From NCBI RefSeq assembly GCF_947490415.1, contig NZ_CANLGX010000003.1:599147-663146 (forward strand): 64,000 bases of DNA, written 5' to 3'. This DNA comes from an uncultured Eudoraea sp. GTDB lineage: Bacteria > Bacteroidota > Bacteroidia > Flavobacteriales > Flavobacteriaceae. A program made the position numbers and the translations under genes. The notes below the pieces were generated by a model that saw only the letters and a list, made by a program, of their open reading frames with translations, searched no databases and had not been told where the DNA came from. Positions 45,993 through 54,710 of the stretch are shown piece by piece; within the stretch, counting starts at the first letter, position 1; each line of letters begins with the position of its first letter.

Positions 45993-46625
45993 TTATACTC
46001 TAGGGTTCCGAATTGCTGATATCTCAGAAATATCATATCCCGAAAACTTCTGTAGGTAATCCGCAAGACTCGTCCCATAGGCATCCTTGACATCCTCCCT
46101 GCCATTGGAGTATAAATACTTTATTACGTTACCCGGACCTGCTAAATGCGCAGCTGCTAATATTCCGGATTCTGTTATTTCAACGCCCTTGACTTTTTTA
46201 CCCACAAAATATTTGATGTATTTACGTAATATCCATTTGTTCCGAGAAATATTGGTGTAAAATACTTTCTCCTGCAAACTTGGGTCGTTAATAAATTTGG
46301 TAGCACTATAAACACCCATTAATTGCAGGGTTCCTATACCAAATTGATACTTACCCAGATAGCCCAGGGTATTTATTATAAAGTAATTTCCTCGAGACTC
46401 TCTGAACGCGAGTGCCTCTTTGAATCCTATATAACAACTTCCTAAAAAGGGAGGTGTTACAAAGGATGATTTGAAAGTTGTTCTGTTTTTGGGGAACAGA
46501 ACTAGCGTAGGTTCCTTTACTTTTAGGGTTTCGGGGACATTAACTTCAGACTTCGTTGTAAACCCAAAACTAACTAAAACTAAAATCATGATAAGTGGAC
46601 AAGTTATAAATGGCCACTTCTTCAT
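45993..46625 (-). CDS. Putative lytic transglycosylase-like exported protein
   Basis: A 210-aa protein with an N-terminal signal or anchor helix (about 4-22). The body has lysozyme-fold features: FKEALAFRESRGNY with a plausible catalytic Glu (about residue 95), YLGKYQFGIGTLQLMG, and ILAAAHLAGPGNVIKYL. This recalls SLT-type muramidases, which cut peptidoglycan to anhydro-muropeptides. Catalysis is inferred from the ES-G pattern only. It has its own consensus -7 box at 46685-46692. Confidence 0.7.
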   Translation of the reverse strand: MKKWPFITCPLIMILVLVSFGFTTKSEVNVPETLKVKEPTLVLFPKNRTTFKSSFVTPPFLGSCYIGFKEALAFRESRGNYFIINTLGYLGKYQFGIGTLQLMGVYSATKFINDPSLQEKVFYTNISRNKWILRKYIKYFVGKKVKGVEITESGILAAAHLAGPGNVIKYLYSNGREDVKDAYGTSLADYLQKFSGYDISEISAIRNPRV

Positions 46626-46684
46626 ATTTGTGTTTTCTTAAGACTAACTACCAAAAAAAGGATGATATGCTTAAATTACTAATA

Positions 46685-46692
46685 CAAAGATA
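46685..46692 (-). promoter_or_regulatory. -7 box of the transglycosylase-like gene
   Basis: The minus strand reads TATCTTTG, a perfect box, 59 nt before the start codon. Nothing else is recognised in the 150-nt gap behind mltG. Confidence 0.35.
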
Positions 46693-46775
46693 TAGCAGAT
46701 TTGTACGAATATTCCTTAGAATAGCTTAAAAGACCTCTTTATTTGATGAGTTGCTCAAAATTTTGGGTGAATTGC

Positions 46776-47819
46776 CTACCGGTTAATATTTTGTTCGTTT
46801 ATCCATCGGATGTATTGCGTTTTATTCCGGTTATGCTGCGCGAGGTTTTTGGCAAACTTATGGTATCCAAAGTCTTCAACGTTCGCAACCATATAATAAT
46901 AATCATGTTTTTCCGGGTTTAGAACGGCATCTATAGAAGAGATATCGGGCATTGTTATTGGGCCGGGAGGAATGCCCGCATATTTATAGGTATTATAGGG
47001 TGAATTAAGCTCTAAATCCTTGTATAATACTCGTTTGATTACCGTATCAAAGTTACCAAGTTCACGCTTTAATGCGTAGATTACAGTGGGGTCTGCCTGC
47101 AGTAACATATTCTTTTTCAGCCTATTAAGATATAATCCCGCAACCCTTGGTCTCTCATTAACCTTGGCTGTTTCCTTTTGAACAATTGAAGCCAGGGCAA
47201 TTACTTGTTCTTGCGTCAAATTCAATACTCCTGCTTTCTTTAGTCTGTCGTCATTCCAAAAACGAAGATATTCCTTCCGCATTCTAACACGAAAATCCGT
47301 CGCGGACGTATTCCAAAAAAATTCATAGCTGTTGGGAATATAAAGTGATAGCCCTGCATCTGCTGTTAATCCATTCTCTTGCAGAAATCCAGTGTCGGTG
47401 AAAGCTTTTAATAAAGAAAGACTATCTGCCTCAATTTGGGTAGAAATTCTTCCCGCCAATTTTTCCAAAGTTTCTTGATTATTGAAAGAGACATTGACAG
47501 GAATATTATTACTTCTTAAAGAATTAACAATCTCATTGTTGTTCATTCCTTTCTTTAAAATATATTTTCCTGGTTTTATATGGTCAATATAATTTTTCCG
47601 TTTTGCCACCGCTTCGAAAGTCTCTATATTAGATAAAAGCGGTGCAACCAGACTCTTTAACTCATCATATGAGCTGCCCGTTGGAACATAAATATAAGCT
47701 TCCTTATTATTAAAGGCTGTATTAGGCGAAAAAAGAGCATTATATATTAAATAGGCAAAGGCTCCTCCGGCAATCAGGCCAAGAAGCACAATGATCAATA
47801 AAATTTTTTTGATATACAT
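46776..47819 (-). CDS. mltG: Endolytic murein transglycosylase MltG
   Basis: A 347-aa membrane-anchored YceG-family enzyme that cuts nascent glycan strands and sets their length. It has an N-terminal transmembrane helix (about 5-27), a LysM-like subdomain (about 40-110, GSSYDELKSLVAP and KPGKYILKKGMNNNEIV) and the catalytic domain with ASIVQKETAKVNERPRVAGLYLNRL, LQADPTVIYAL and PYNTYKYAGIPPGPI. The catalytic Glu is in KETA. Overlaps the acetyltransferase gene by one nt. Confidence 0.96.
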   Translation of the reverse strand: MYIKKILLIIVLLGLIAGGAFAYLIYNALFSPNTAFNNKEAYIYVPTGSSYDELKSLVAPLLSNIETFEAVAKRKNYIDHIKPGKYILKKGMNNNEIVNSLRSNNIPVNVSFNNQETLEKLAGRISTQIEADSLSLLKAFTDTGFLQENGLTADAGLSLYIPNSYEFFWNTSATDFRVRMRKEYLRFWNDDRLKKAGVLNLTQEQVIALASIVQKETAKVNERPRVAGLYLNRLKKNMLLQADPTVIYALKRELGNFDTVIKRVLYKDLELNSPYNTYKYAGIPPGPITMPDISSIDAVLNPEKHDYYYMVANVEDFGYHKFAKNLAQHNRNKTQYIRWINEQNINR

Positions 47820-48340
47820 TATTGGCCAAACTTTTGAAAAAGTAATTCATTTTTAAATTTTCCTCCCACAAGGACCCAGTCCTTTTTAACTCCTGCGAGC
47901 TCAAACCCCATCTTTTTGAATAGTTGTATACTCGCCTCATTCTCTTCACCTACATTTGCATATAGCTGGTTTAAATTCAGCACAGTAAAAGCATAATCAC
48001 ATAGTAAAGAGACAGCTTCGGAACCGTAACCATTGTTGCGATCCGACTCATCCAGAATTACAATCCCAATTCCCGCTCTTCTGTGTTTGGGATCAAAATC
48101 AAATAGATCGATTAACCCGATTACTTTGTTCAGTTCGTTGCAGATAGCAAGACGTAACTGTTTTACTTCATAAATATCTCTGTGTGCATTATCCAGATAT
48201 AATTTGAGTACATGTCTGGAATATGGTGTTATAGTGCCACTAATTTCCCAGATCTCGGAATTATTTTCCAGTTCGTATAAAAATTCCAAATCTCCAGGTT
48301 CCAATGCCCGTAATTTGGTTTGTTTGCCCTTTAAAATCAA
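47819..48340 (-). CDS. GNAT-family N-acetyltransferase (RimJ/RimL-like)
   Basis: A 173-aa acetyltransferase with the RimJ/RimL-type start LRALEPGDLEFLYELENN and the acetyl-CoA loop DRNNGYGSEAVSLLCDYAF. The C-terminal NVGEENEASIQLFKKMGF is typical. The target amine is unknown. It lies between dapF and mltG with 4-nt and 1-nt overlaps; the three form one unit. Confidence 0.92.
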   Translation of the reverse strand: MILKGKQTKLRALEPGDLEFLYELENNSEIWEISGTITPYSRHVLKLYLDNAHRDIYEVKQLRLAICNELNKVIGLIDLFDFDPKHRRAGIGIVILDESDRNNGYGSEAVSLLCDYAFTVLNLNQLYANVGEENEASIQLFKKMGFELAGVKKDWVLVGGKFKNELLFQKFGQ

Positions 48341-49113
48341 ATCTCTATTGTTCCTTTAAATACCTGTTTAGCCGGACCATCCAGCCGTATATTTTCATAT
48401 CCCTCCGAGCCTTTGTTAAATCTAATTGATAAATCTCCACCCTTAGTAAAAATATTTAACTTCTCACTATTTGTCTTTCCCCAATAATGCATCCCCAAAG
48501 CTACTGCAGTGACCCCTGTTCCGCAGGACAATGTTTCATTTTCCACTCCCCTTTCATAAGTTCGTACCGAAAAATCGTTGTCTGAAGTTTGTTCAACGAA
48601 ATTTATATTGCTCCCGCCTTCTCCATAAATTCCATATCGTAGCTTTGCTCCTTCTTCCACTACGTTATAAGAATCTAAATTAGAAACCATCTGAACATGA
48701 TGGGGAGAACCGGTATTTAAAAAAAGACAATTAGGTTTTGCCATAATTTCGGTCACATTTTGCATCTGTAAGCTAATAATACCATCATCAATGGTGGCAT
48801 GGTGCAAACCATCTGCTGCATTAAATTCTGCATTTTTAGCAACAATGCCAAGGAATTGGGCAAATGCCACAATACATCTTCCCCCATTGCCGCACATGCT
48901 CCCGGGATTTCCATCAGAATTATAATATACCATCTTAAAATCCAATGAATTATCTTCTTCCAACAAGATTAATCCATCTGCTCCGATACCGAAACGTCTG
49001 TCACATAGAAATGAAATTAATTTGTTGTCAGCTTTGGGAAATTCTCCAATCCGATTATCAATCATGATAAAATCATTACCCGTTCCCTGATATTTATAAA
49101 ATGTAACTGTCAT
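48337..49113 (-). CDS. dapF: Diaminopimelate epimerase
   Basis: Converts LL- to meso-diaminopimelate for peptidoglycan and lysine. The 258-aa protein has both catalytic cysteines, in SMCGNGGRC and ETLSCGTGVTA, and the N-terminal YQGTGNDFIMID. ATG 49113 is chosen: the TTG 18 nt upstream lies inside the -7 box. Confidence 0.97.
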   Translation of the reverse strand: MTVTFYKYQGTGNDFIMIDNRIGEFPKADNKLISFLCDRRFGIGADGLILLEEDNSLDFKMVYYNSDGNPGSMCGNGGRCIVAFAQFLGIVAKNAEFNAADGLHHATIDDGIISLQMQNVTEIMAKPNCLFLNTGSPHHVQMVSNLDSYNVVEEGAKLRYGIYGEGGSNINFVEQTSDNDFSVRTYERGVENETLSCGTGVTAVALGMHYWGKTNSEKLNIFTKGGDLSIRFNKGSEGYENIRLDGPAKQVFKGTIEI

Positions 49114-49128
49114 AGCGAATGCAAGTAA

Positions 49129-49136
49129 CAAAGATA
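49129..49136 (-). promoter_or_regulatory. dapF -7 box
   Basis: The minus strand reads TATCTTTG, 15 nt before the dapF ATG. A TTG on that strand lies 14 nt further upstream, shorter than the usual spacing. Confidence 0.4.
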
Positions 49137-49241
49137 TGACTTTATTTGAGCAATTTTAATGAGTTAAAAAGTCGTTAAATGGAAATATTTAGATTTAAAA
49201 ATCAAGTACTTTTACTTTATAAATTTAAAAATCATTTATTT

Positions 49242-50633
49242 ATGAAAAGATTTGGAAGTTTATTAGTAGTGGCCATTTTTGCTGGGGTGATCACCCTTAC
49301 TTCTTATAAGATGTTTTTTGAAAAAACAAATTACACGGTTGTTACGGATAGTTCAGAGATGCCAGTAATAACTACTAGCAACAAGCCTACATCTTTTAAA
49401 GGAAATGGTATTAATGAAGTTGATTTCACTATTGCCGCGGAAAATACCGTTAACGCAGTTGTGCATGTTAAAAACCTTACTTTAAACAGCAGCCCGGGAA
49501 GCTTATTGGATTTTTTCTATGGTTCTGAAAGTCGTCAAATTCCTCAGGTCGGCACTGGTTCCGGGGTTATTATTTCCCCAGATGGATATATAGTAACCAA
49601 TAATCATGTGATTGCCAAGGCTAATGAGATTAGAATTACATTGAACAATAATAAGACCTATGAGGCGGAAATTATCGGCTCTGATCCTAATACCGATATT
49701 GCATTACTAAAAATTGATGTGAATGAGAACCTCCCTTATCTTGCTTTTGGTGATTCGGATGAAGCCAAAATTGGGCAATGGGTTTTAGCGGTTGGTAATC
49801 CTTTTAATCTAACATCAACAGTAACAGCAGGAATAGTAAGCGCCAAAGCCAGAGATTTGGGCAGAGATCAATCTTTTATACAAACAGACGCCGCGGTTAA
49901 TCCAGGTAATAGCGGGGGCGCATTAGTTAATACCAATGGTGATCTAATTGGCATAAACACTGCGATTACTTCACAAACCGGCTCCTATGTTGGCTACTCT
50001 TTTGCAGTTCCTAGTAATATTGCCAAAAAGGTAGTTGAGGATATTATGGAATACGGAAACGTTCAGAAAGGAATACTCGGTATAACTACTCCACGTCTTA
50101 GCACTCCCTATGCGGTAAATAATGGCATAAATGAAATTGATGGTGTATATATTAATGGTGTGGAAGAGGATTCCGGGGCAGATGACGCTAATTTAAGGTC
50201 AGGAGATATTATAAAGATGGTAGATAATATTAAAGTACGGAAATTTGCCGATTTAACCGGTTATGTATCCACCAAAAGACCGGGAGATAGAATTCAAGTT
50301 ACAATTGATCGAAATGGAGAAGATATTGTAATACCGGTTGAACTAAAGGAAAGGCAATCTATTATTGTTCCGGTTATGGGTCTCCGGGTTAAAAACTTAT
50401 CAGAGAAAGACAAAGAAATATTTAATACCAAAGTCGGTGTAAAGATTACCGGGGTACCGGAGACCTACAGGGGATACGGGCTAAATGGAAAAGTTATTTT
50501 AGAAATTGATGATGAAAAAGTAAATGATATTTATGAAGCGAAAAACATCTTTGGCGCTATCTCCAGATATGACAAAACAGTAATAACCCTTATCGATAAA
50601 AATGGGGAGAAAGAACGAATAGTTTTTCAATAA
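49242..50633 (+). CDS. HtrA/DegP-family periplasmic serine protease
   Basis: A 463-aa envelope quality-control protease. ATG 49242 gives an N-terminal signal/anchor (MKRFGSLLVVAIF); a start 63 nt upstream would add an unlikely leader. The catalytic triad is His122 (TNNHVI), Asp152 (NTDIALL) and Ser224 (GNSGGAL). Two PDZ domains follow (about 270-365 and 370-460; the second is shorter). It may be a DegQ/DegS-like single-membrane form. Strong terminator at its end. Confidence 0.95.
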   Translation: MKRFGSLLVVAIFAGVITLTSYKMFFEKTNYTVVTDSSEMPVITTSNKPTSFKGNGINEVDFTIAAENTVNAVVHVKNLTLNSSPGSLLDFFYGSESRQIPQVGTGSGVIISPDGYIVTNNHVIAKANEIRITLNNNKTYEAEIIGSDPNTDIALLKIDVNENLPYLAFGDSDEAKIGQWVLAVGNPFNLTSTVTAGIVSAKARDLGRDQSFIQTDAAVNPGNSGGALVNTNGDLIGINTAITSQTGSYVGYSFAVPSNIAKKVVEDIMEYGNVQKGILGITTPRLSTPYAVNNGINEIDGVYINGVEEDSGADDANLRSGDIIKMVDNIKVRKFADLTGYVSTKRPGDRIQVTIDRNGEDIVIPVELKERQSIIVPVMGLRVKNLSEKDKEIFNTKVGVKITGVPETYRGYGLNGKVILEIDDEKVNDIYEAKNIFGAISRYDKTVITLIDKNGEKERIVFQ

Positions 50634-50655
50634 AGAAGTTACTTTTAGTACCATA

Positions 50656-50683
50656 AAAAGCACTCCAAACTGAGTGCTTTTTT
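50656..50683 (+). terminator. Terminator of the HtrA-family gene
   Basis: AAAAGCACTC (50656-50665) pairs perfectly with GAGTGCTTTT (50672-50681), loop of 6 nt, and runs into T residues, 23 nt after the stop. Confidence 0.85.
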
Positions 50684-50720
50684 ATTTGTATTTTCCTTAT
50701 GTGATGCCATCAGAATTCAA

Positions 50721-50728
50721 TAATTTTG
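50721..50728 (+). promoter_or_regulatory. -7 box of the GAPDH gene
   Basis: TAATTTTG, a perfect TANNTTTG box, lies 21 nt before the ATG. No -33 TTG at the right spacing. Confidence 0.4.
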
Positions 50729-50749
50729 CCCTTAAATAAAAAAACATAG

Positions 50750-52198
50750 ATGAGCCCAATCAAATCTTATGAAAAAGAGCTTGCTTTTCAGGCTGATAGA
50801 AGAAAAGCCACAACGGAATTCATCAAAATTATAAGTGATCTATGGTATGACAAAGCGATTGAAATAGTGCTTTTTAAGAACCAGGTAATTGATAAAAATG
50901 TAAGTGATATAATAAACCTTCACGAATACGCTGGTGAATTTGTACAAAAACCGATTTCTATCTTTGATTCAGTAGAATTATTACGTGCTATTAATGATAT
51001 TAATTTGCCCCCATCCAAGATAGATATAGGAAAACTTACCTACGAGTACCATTCAGATAATAATAATTTTCACGACGTTAAGACATTTATTCTTTATAAA
51101 TTAAAAGATGCCAATAATTCCAAAGAAATTAAACCAAAGGATGTAGTACTCTACGGTTTTGGCAGAATAGGAAGGCTAATAGCAAGAGAGCTCATGGCTA
51201 AAACAGGTAAAGGCAATCAGCTAAGACTTAGGGCCATAGTTACCCGGGGAGAGCTAACTGAGGAAATTCTGGAGAAAAGGGCCACATTATTAAAAACGGA
51301 TTCTGTTCATGGTCAATTCACGGGAACCGTAGATTATGATATAGCTAAAAAGGCATTAGTTATAAATGGTACTACGGTGCATATTATTACTTCTGATAAT
51401 CCTGAAAAAATAGACTATACAAAATATGGAATTAACGATGCTCTGATTATTGATAATTCAGGGGCCTTCAGGGATAAAAAATCATTGGAACGGCATTTGA
51501 AAGCATCAGGGGTCAGTAAAGTTCTGCTAACCGCACCAGGAAAAGAAATACCAAATATTGTACATGGTGTTAATCAATATGATTATGATCCGGATACTAT
51601 TGATATCTATTCCGCTGCCTCATGCACAACTAATGCCATTACACCTATATTGAAGGTTATTGATGATTCACTAGGGATAAAAAAAGGACATTTAGAAACC
51701 ATCCATGCATATACAAATGACCAAAACCTGGTTGATAATTTGCACGGTAAATACAGAAGGGGAAGAGCGGCTGCACTAAACATGGTAATAACGGAAACAG
51801 GGGCAGGAAGTGCAGTGGAAAAAGCTCTGCCAGCGCTGGAAGGTAAACTAACATCAAATGCAATAAGAGTGCCGGTTCCGAATGGTTCACTGGCTATACT
51901 GAACCTGGAGATCAAAAATAGAACATCGAAAGAAGCCCTAAATACCATAATAAAAAAGTATGCCTTGGAAGGTGATTTGGTAGAGCAAATCAAATATTCA
52001 CTAAGCAATGAACTGGTTTCGACGGATATTGTTGGTACAGCCGCACCTTCTATTTACGACAGTAATGCAACTATAGTATCCGCTGATGGTAAAAATATTG
52101 TGCTATATGTCTGGTATGATAATGAGTTTGGGTATTCTCATCAAGTAATCAGATTAGCAAAATATATAGCAAAAGTGAGACGATACACGTACTATTAA
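50750..52198 (+). CDS. Glyceraldehyde-3-phosphate dehydrogenase, long form
   Basis: A 482-aa GAPDH carrying about 135 extra residues before the NAD-binding GFGRIGR (136-142). The catalytic Cys is C292 in SAASCTTNAITP; the phosphate-site and C-terminal WYDNEFGYSHQV are intact. The N-terminal extension (YEKELAFQADRRKATTEFIKIISDLWYDKAIE ..., residues 7-38) is helical and shared with long GAPDHs of Bacteroidota and some proteobacteria, whose physiological direction is not settled. The usual-length gap gene is not in the window. Confidence 0.92.
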   Translation: MSPIKSYEKELAFQADRRKATTEFIKIISDLWYDKAIEIVLFKNQVIDKNVSDIINLHEYAGEFVQKPISIFDSVELLRAINDINLPPSKIDIGKLTYEYHSDNNNFHDVKTFILYKLKDANNSKEIKPKDVVLYGFGRIGRLIARELMAKTGKGNQLRLRAIVTRGELTEEILEKRATLLKTDSVHGQFTGTVDYDIAKKALVINGTTVHIITSDNPEKIDYTKYGINDALIIDNSGAFRDKKSLERHLKASGVSKVLLTAPGKEIPNIVHGVNQYDYDPDTIDIYSAASCTTNAITPILKVIDDSLGIKKGHLETIHAYTNDQNLVDNLHGKYRRGRAAALNMVITETGAGSAVEKALPALEGKLTSNAIRVPVPNGSLAILNLEIKNRTSKEALNTIIKKYALEGDLVEQIKYSLSNELVSTDIVGTAAPSIYDSNATIVSADGKNIVLYVWYDNEFGYSHQVIRLAKYIAKVRRYTYY

Positions 52199-52337
52199 TA
52201 AGGTTTCTAAACAGTTAATACAGCTATTAGAATTTTGAATAATTATTTATGATAGTCGAATTTTTTTTATTAATTAATATTATTAGATTACTTTAGTTCT
52301 CTCTCTGAATCATATATTAATACTTAGAATTATTTTA

Positions 52338-52958
52338 ATGAAAGGTTTTAGCAAAATTTATATTGTAATCGCTTTCCTGACATGTAACCTACATTATGCA
52401 CAACAGAGTGCCCAGCAGGAAGAACTGTCTTTAGATAGTGGTTCTATAGAAAGTCAGTTTGAATATTTATACAAAAAATCTGGTAACTATAATGCCGAAG
52501 GAAAAAGATATGAGGTTGTTCGTATTATCAACCTCGATAAACTCAAGAAAAATGTTCTTGATTCCTTAAATGCCTTAAATAAAAAGGAAATTGAGCTAAA
52601 AAATACTATAAGTAACCACGAAGCCACTATTAGTTCCCTAAATAGTAAATTAAAAGAAACCACTGATAACCTTTCAGCGGTAACCAATGAAAAAGACAGT
52701 ATGTCCTTATTAGGGGCACAGGTTTCCAAGGGTACTTATAATGTTATTCTGTGGACCTTAATTATTGGCTTACTTCTGTTATTCTTTTTGTTTGTTTATA
52801 AGTTTCGAAGAAGCAATATCCTGACTCAGGAGGCGAAGGGCAATTTAAGAGAACTGGAAACTGAATATGAGGATCACAGGCGCAGGGCCCTGGAAAGAGA
52901 ACAAAGGATAAGCAGGCAACTCCAGGACGAAATTAATAAATACAAAAAATCAAAATAA
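52338..52958 (+). CDS. Exported coiled-coil protein with one transmembrane helix
   Basis: A 206-aa protein: N-terminal signal peptide (about 1-21, ending HYAQ), a periplasmic coiled coil (about 65-130, KKEIELKNTISNHEATISSLNSK), a transmembrane helix (about 134-155) and a charged cytosolic coiled coil. Homologues upstream of trmD are frequently labelled tRNA (guanine-N1)-methyltransferase in databases, but it has no methyltransferase motif at all. Function unknown; possibly an envelope scaffold. Ends at a strong terminator. Confidence 0.78.
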   Translation: MKGFSKIYIVIAFLTCNLHYAQQSAQQEELSLDSGSIESQFEYLYKKSGNYNAEGKRYEVVRIINLDKLKKNVLDSLNALNKKEIELKNTISNHEATISSLNSKLKETTDNLSAVTNEKDSMSLLGAQVSKGTYNVILWTLIIGLLLLFFLFVYKFRRSNILTQEAKGNLRELETEYEDHRRRALEREQRISRQLQDEINKYKKSK

Positions 52959-52986
52959 AAAAAAGCTCCTTTAGGGAGCTTTTTTT
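52959..52986 (+). terminator. Terminator after the coiled-coil protein gene
   Basis: AAAAAAGCTCC (52959-52969) and GGAGCTTTTTT (52975-52985) form an 11-bp stem with a 5-nt loop, then a T run. Confidence 0.85.
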
Positions 52987-52999
52987 AGCATAATACATC

Positions 53000-53443
53000 A
53001 TGATCAATATTATTCAGGCTAAAGAAGAGCATATTCCAATATTGATTCCACTTTTGGATAAATACAGAATATTCTACGGCCAGAATTCAGACGAGCAGGG
53101 TGCCCAAAAATTTTTGGAAGCAAGAATAAAGAATAAGGATTCTATCATTTTTATAGCATTTTACGACGGCTCTCCAGCTGGTTTTACCCAATTGTATTCT
53201 TCTTTTTCCACCGTAAGCCTTAGACCCATATTTATTTTAAATGATTTATATGTATATAATGAATTTAGAAAAAAAGGTGTTGGGGCAGAATTATTGATCA
53301 GCGCCAAAGATTATTGCATGTTGTTTGATTATAAAGGATTGGCCCTGGAAACTGCAATAAACAATCCTGCACAAAATTTATATGAGCGTCTGGGTTGGAA
53401 AAAAAACACCTCCTCTCTCCATTATTTTTGGGAGGCGAAATAG
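53000..53443 (+). CDS. GNAT-family N-acetyltransferase
   Basis: A 147-aa acetyltransferase with the acetyl-CoA motif VYNEFRKKGVGAELLISAKDYC and the C-terminal NPAQNLYERLGWKK. The start ATG at 53000 gives IIQAKEEHIPILIPLLDKY, the normal first strand-helix. The substrate is unknown. It precedes trmD by 30 nt and is probably co-transcribed with it. Confidence 0.92.
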   Translation: MINIIQAKEEHIPILIPLLDKYRIFYGQNSDEQGAQKFLEARIKNKDSIIFIAFYDGSPAGFTQLYSSFSTVSLRPIFILNDLYVYNEFRKKGVGAELLISAKDYCMLFDYKGLALETAINNPAQNLYERLGWKKNTSSLHYFWEAK

Positions 53444-53473
53444 GTAGATTAAACTAGAACAAGAATAACTCTT

Positions 53474-54151
53474 ATGAGAATAGATATTATTACTGTCTTA
53501 CCGGAATTATTAAAAAGCCCTTTTGAGGCGTCTATATTGAAGCGTGCAATAGATAAGAAACTGGTAGAAATACACCTGCATAACTTAAGGGATTATACAG
53601 ATAAAAGCTATAACCAAGTTGATGATTACCAATTCGGGGGTGGAGCAGGTATGGTTTTAATGATTGAACCTATTGATAAATGTATCAGTGCCCTTAAAAA
53701 AGAGCGACAGTACGATGAGATTATTTATATGACCCCTGATGGTGAGACCTTAAATCAAAAGATTTCAAATAGTCTGTCCTTATTAAAAAACATTATCATC
53801 CTATGTGGCCATTATAAAGGAGTTGATCAAAGAGTTAGAAATACTTTAATCACCAGGGAAATATCTATTGGAGATTATGTATTATCAGGAGGTGAATTGG
53901 GGGCAGCTGTGCTGTGCGACTCCATTATTCGTTTGCTTCCCGGCGTACTTAATGATGAAACCTCTGCCCTAACAGATACTTTTCAGGACAATTTATTGGC
54001 CCCGCCAGTATACACCCGACCCAGGGAATATAAAGGCCTGAAAGTTCCTGATATTCTATTAAGCGGCAACTTTCCTGAAATTGAAAAATGGCGGGAAGAC
54101 CAGGCAATGGAAAGAACTTTAAAGCTCAGACCTGATTTACTACAGGAGTAA
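53474..54151 (+). CDS. trmD: tRNA (guanine-37-N1)-methyltransferase
   Basis: TrmD places the m1G37 that prevents frameshifting. The 225-aa SPOUT (knotted) enzyme has [12 protein letters not shown] (55-66), [12 protein letters not shown] and [12 protein letters not shown], covering the SAM site in the trefoil knot. Downstream is rplS, the common bacterial arrangement, but with a 137-nt gap containing an independent promoter. The usual rpsP-rimM genes are not upstream here. Confidence 0.97.
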   Translation: MRIDIITVLPELLKSPFEASILKRAIDKKLVEIHLHNLRDYTDKSYNQVDDYQFGGGAGMVLMIEPIDKCISALKKERQYDEIIYMTPDGETLNQKISNSLSLLKNIIILCGHYKGVDQRVRNTLITREISIGDYVLSGGELGAAVLCDSIIRLLPGVLNDETSALTDTFQDNLLAPPVYTRPREYKGLKVPDILLSGNFPEIEKWREDQAMERTLKLRPDLLQE

Positions 54152-54188
54152 AAAATAGTATTTCCGTATAAATATTGCGTAAAATATA

Positions 54189-54218
54189 TTGTAAGTAATA
54201 ATTTAAAGACTATTTTTG
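54189..54218 (+). promoter_or_regulatory. rplS promoter
   Basis: TTG at 54189-54191, a 19-nt spacer, and TATTTTTG at 54211-54218: a full match to the flavobacterial TTG-N17-23-TANNTTTG consensus. It predicts an mRNA leader of about 65 nt. Confidence 0.6.
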
Positions 54219-54288
54219 CAATCGATTTGAAATCAACCTCTGACGAAGTCCGTGAATGTTGTTTTTGACTTAATTAAAATAAAAAGCA
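54219..54288 (+). promoter_or_regulatory. Structured 5' leader of rplS, possible autoregulatory site
   Basis: The leader offers two exclusive pairings: GAC-GAA-GTC (54242-54250) as a tiny hairpin, or AAGTC (54246-54250) with GACTT (54267-54271), which would enclose the region just before the start. Ribosomal protein operons commonly use such switches; binding by bL19 is unproven and the stems are short. Confidence 0.3.
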
Positions 54289-54639
54289 ATGGAATCCTTA
54301 ATAACATTTGTTGAAAACGAATTCGTTCCAAAAAAAGAATTTCCAAAATTTACTCCCGGTGATACAATTACCGTTTATTACGAAATAAAGGAAGGTGAAA
54401 AAACGCGAACCCAGTTTTTTAAGGGAGTAGTAATCCAAAGAAGAGGGACTGGTGCTACAGAAACATTTACTATTCGTAAAATGTCCGGCACTATTGGTGT
54501 TGAAAGAATATTTCCTGTAAACATGCCAGCTTTACAAAAAGTTGAAATTAACAAAAAAGGTAAAGTACGAAGAGCTCGTATATTTTACTTTAGAGGTCTT
54601 ACAGGTAAAAAAGCCAGGATCAAAGAAATTCGTTCATAA
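54289..54639 (+). CDS. rplS: Large ribosomal subunit protein bL19
   Basis: A 116-aa ribosomal protein at the subunit interface, with the family motif FKGVVIQRRGTGATETFTIRKMS, split over residues 44-66, and the C-terminal GKKARIKE. The length matches bL19. It has its own full promoter and terminator, so it is transcribed separately from trmD as well. Confidence 0.98.
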   Translation: MESLITFVENEFVPKKEFPKFTPGDTITVYYEIKEGEKTRTQFFKGVVIQRRGTGATETFTIRKMSGTIGVERIFPVNMPALQKVEINKKGKVRRARIFYFRGLTGKKARIKEIRS

Positions 54640-54659
54640 GAAGTTCACAAAAGAAAAAG

Positions 54660-54690
54660 AAACCCTGATAAATATATCAGGGTTTTTTTA
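54660..54690 (+). terminator. rplS terminator
   Basis: AAACCCTGATA (54660-54670) and TATCAGGGTTT (54675-54685) make an 11-bp stem with a 4-nt loop followed by T residues. The A-rich side upstream gives a T-rich run on the other strand, so it may serve the convergent rocD gene too. Confidence 0.85.
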
Positions 54691-54710
54691 TTGTTCAAAC
54701 AATGCTTAAT

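Noticed and set aside
52338..52958. Second trmD
   Set aside because: No SPOUT or other methyltransferase motif; membrane coiled-coil protein instead.
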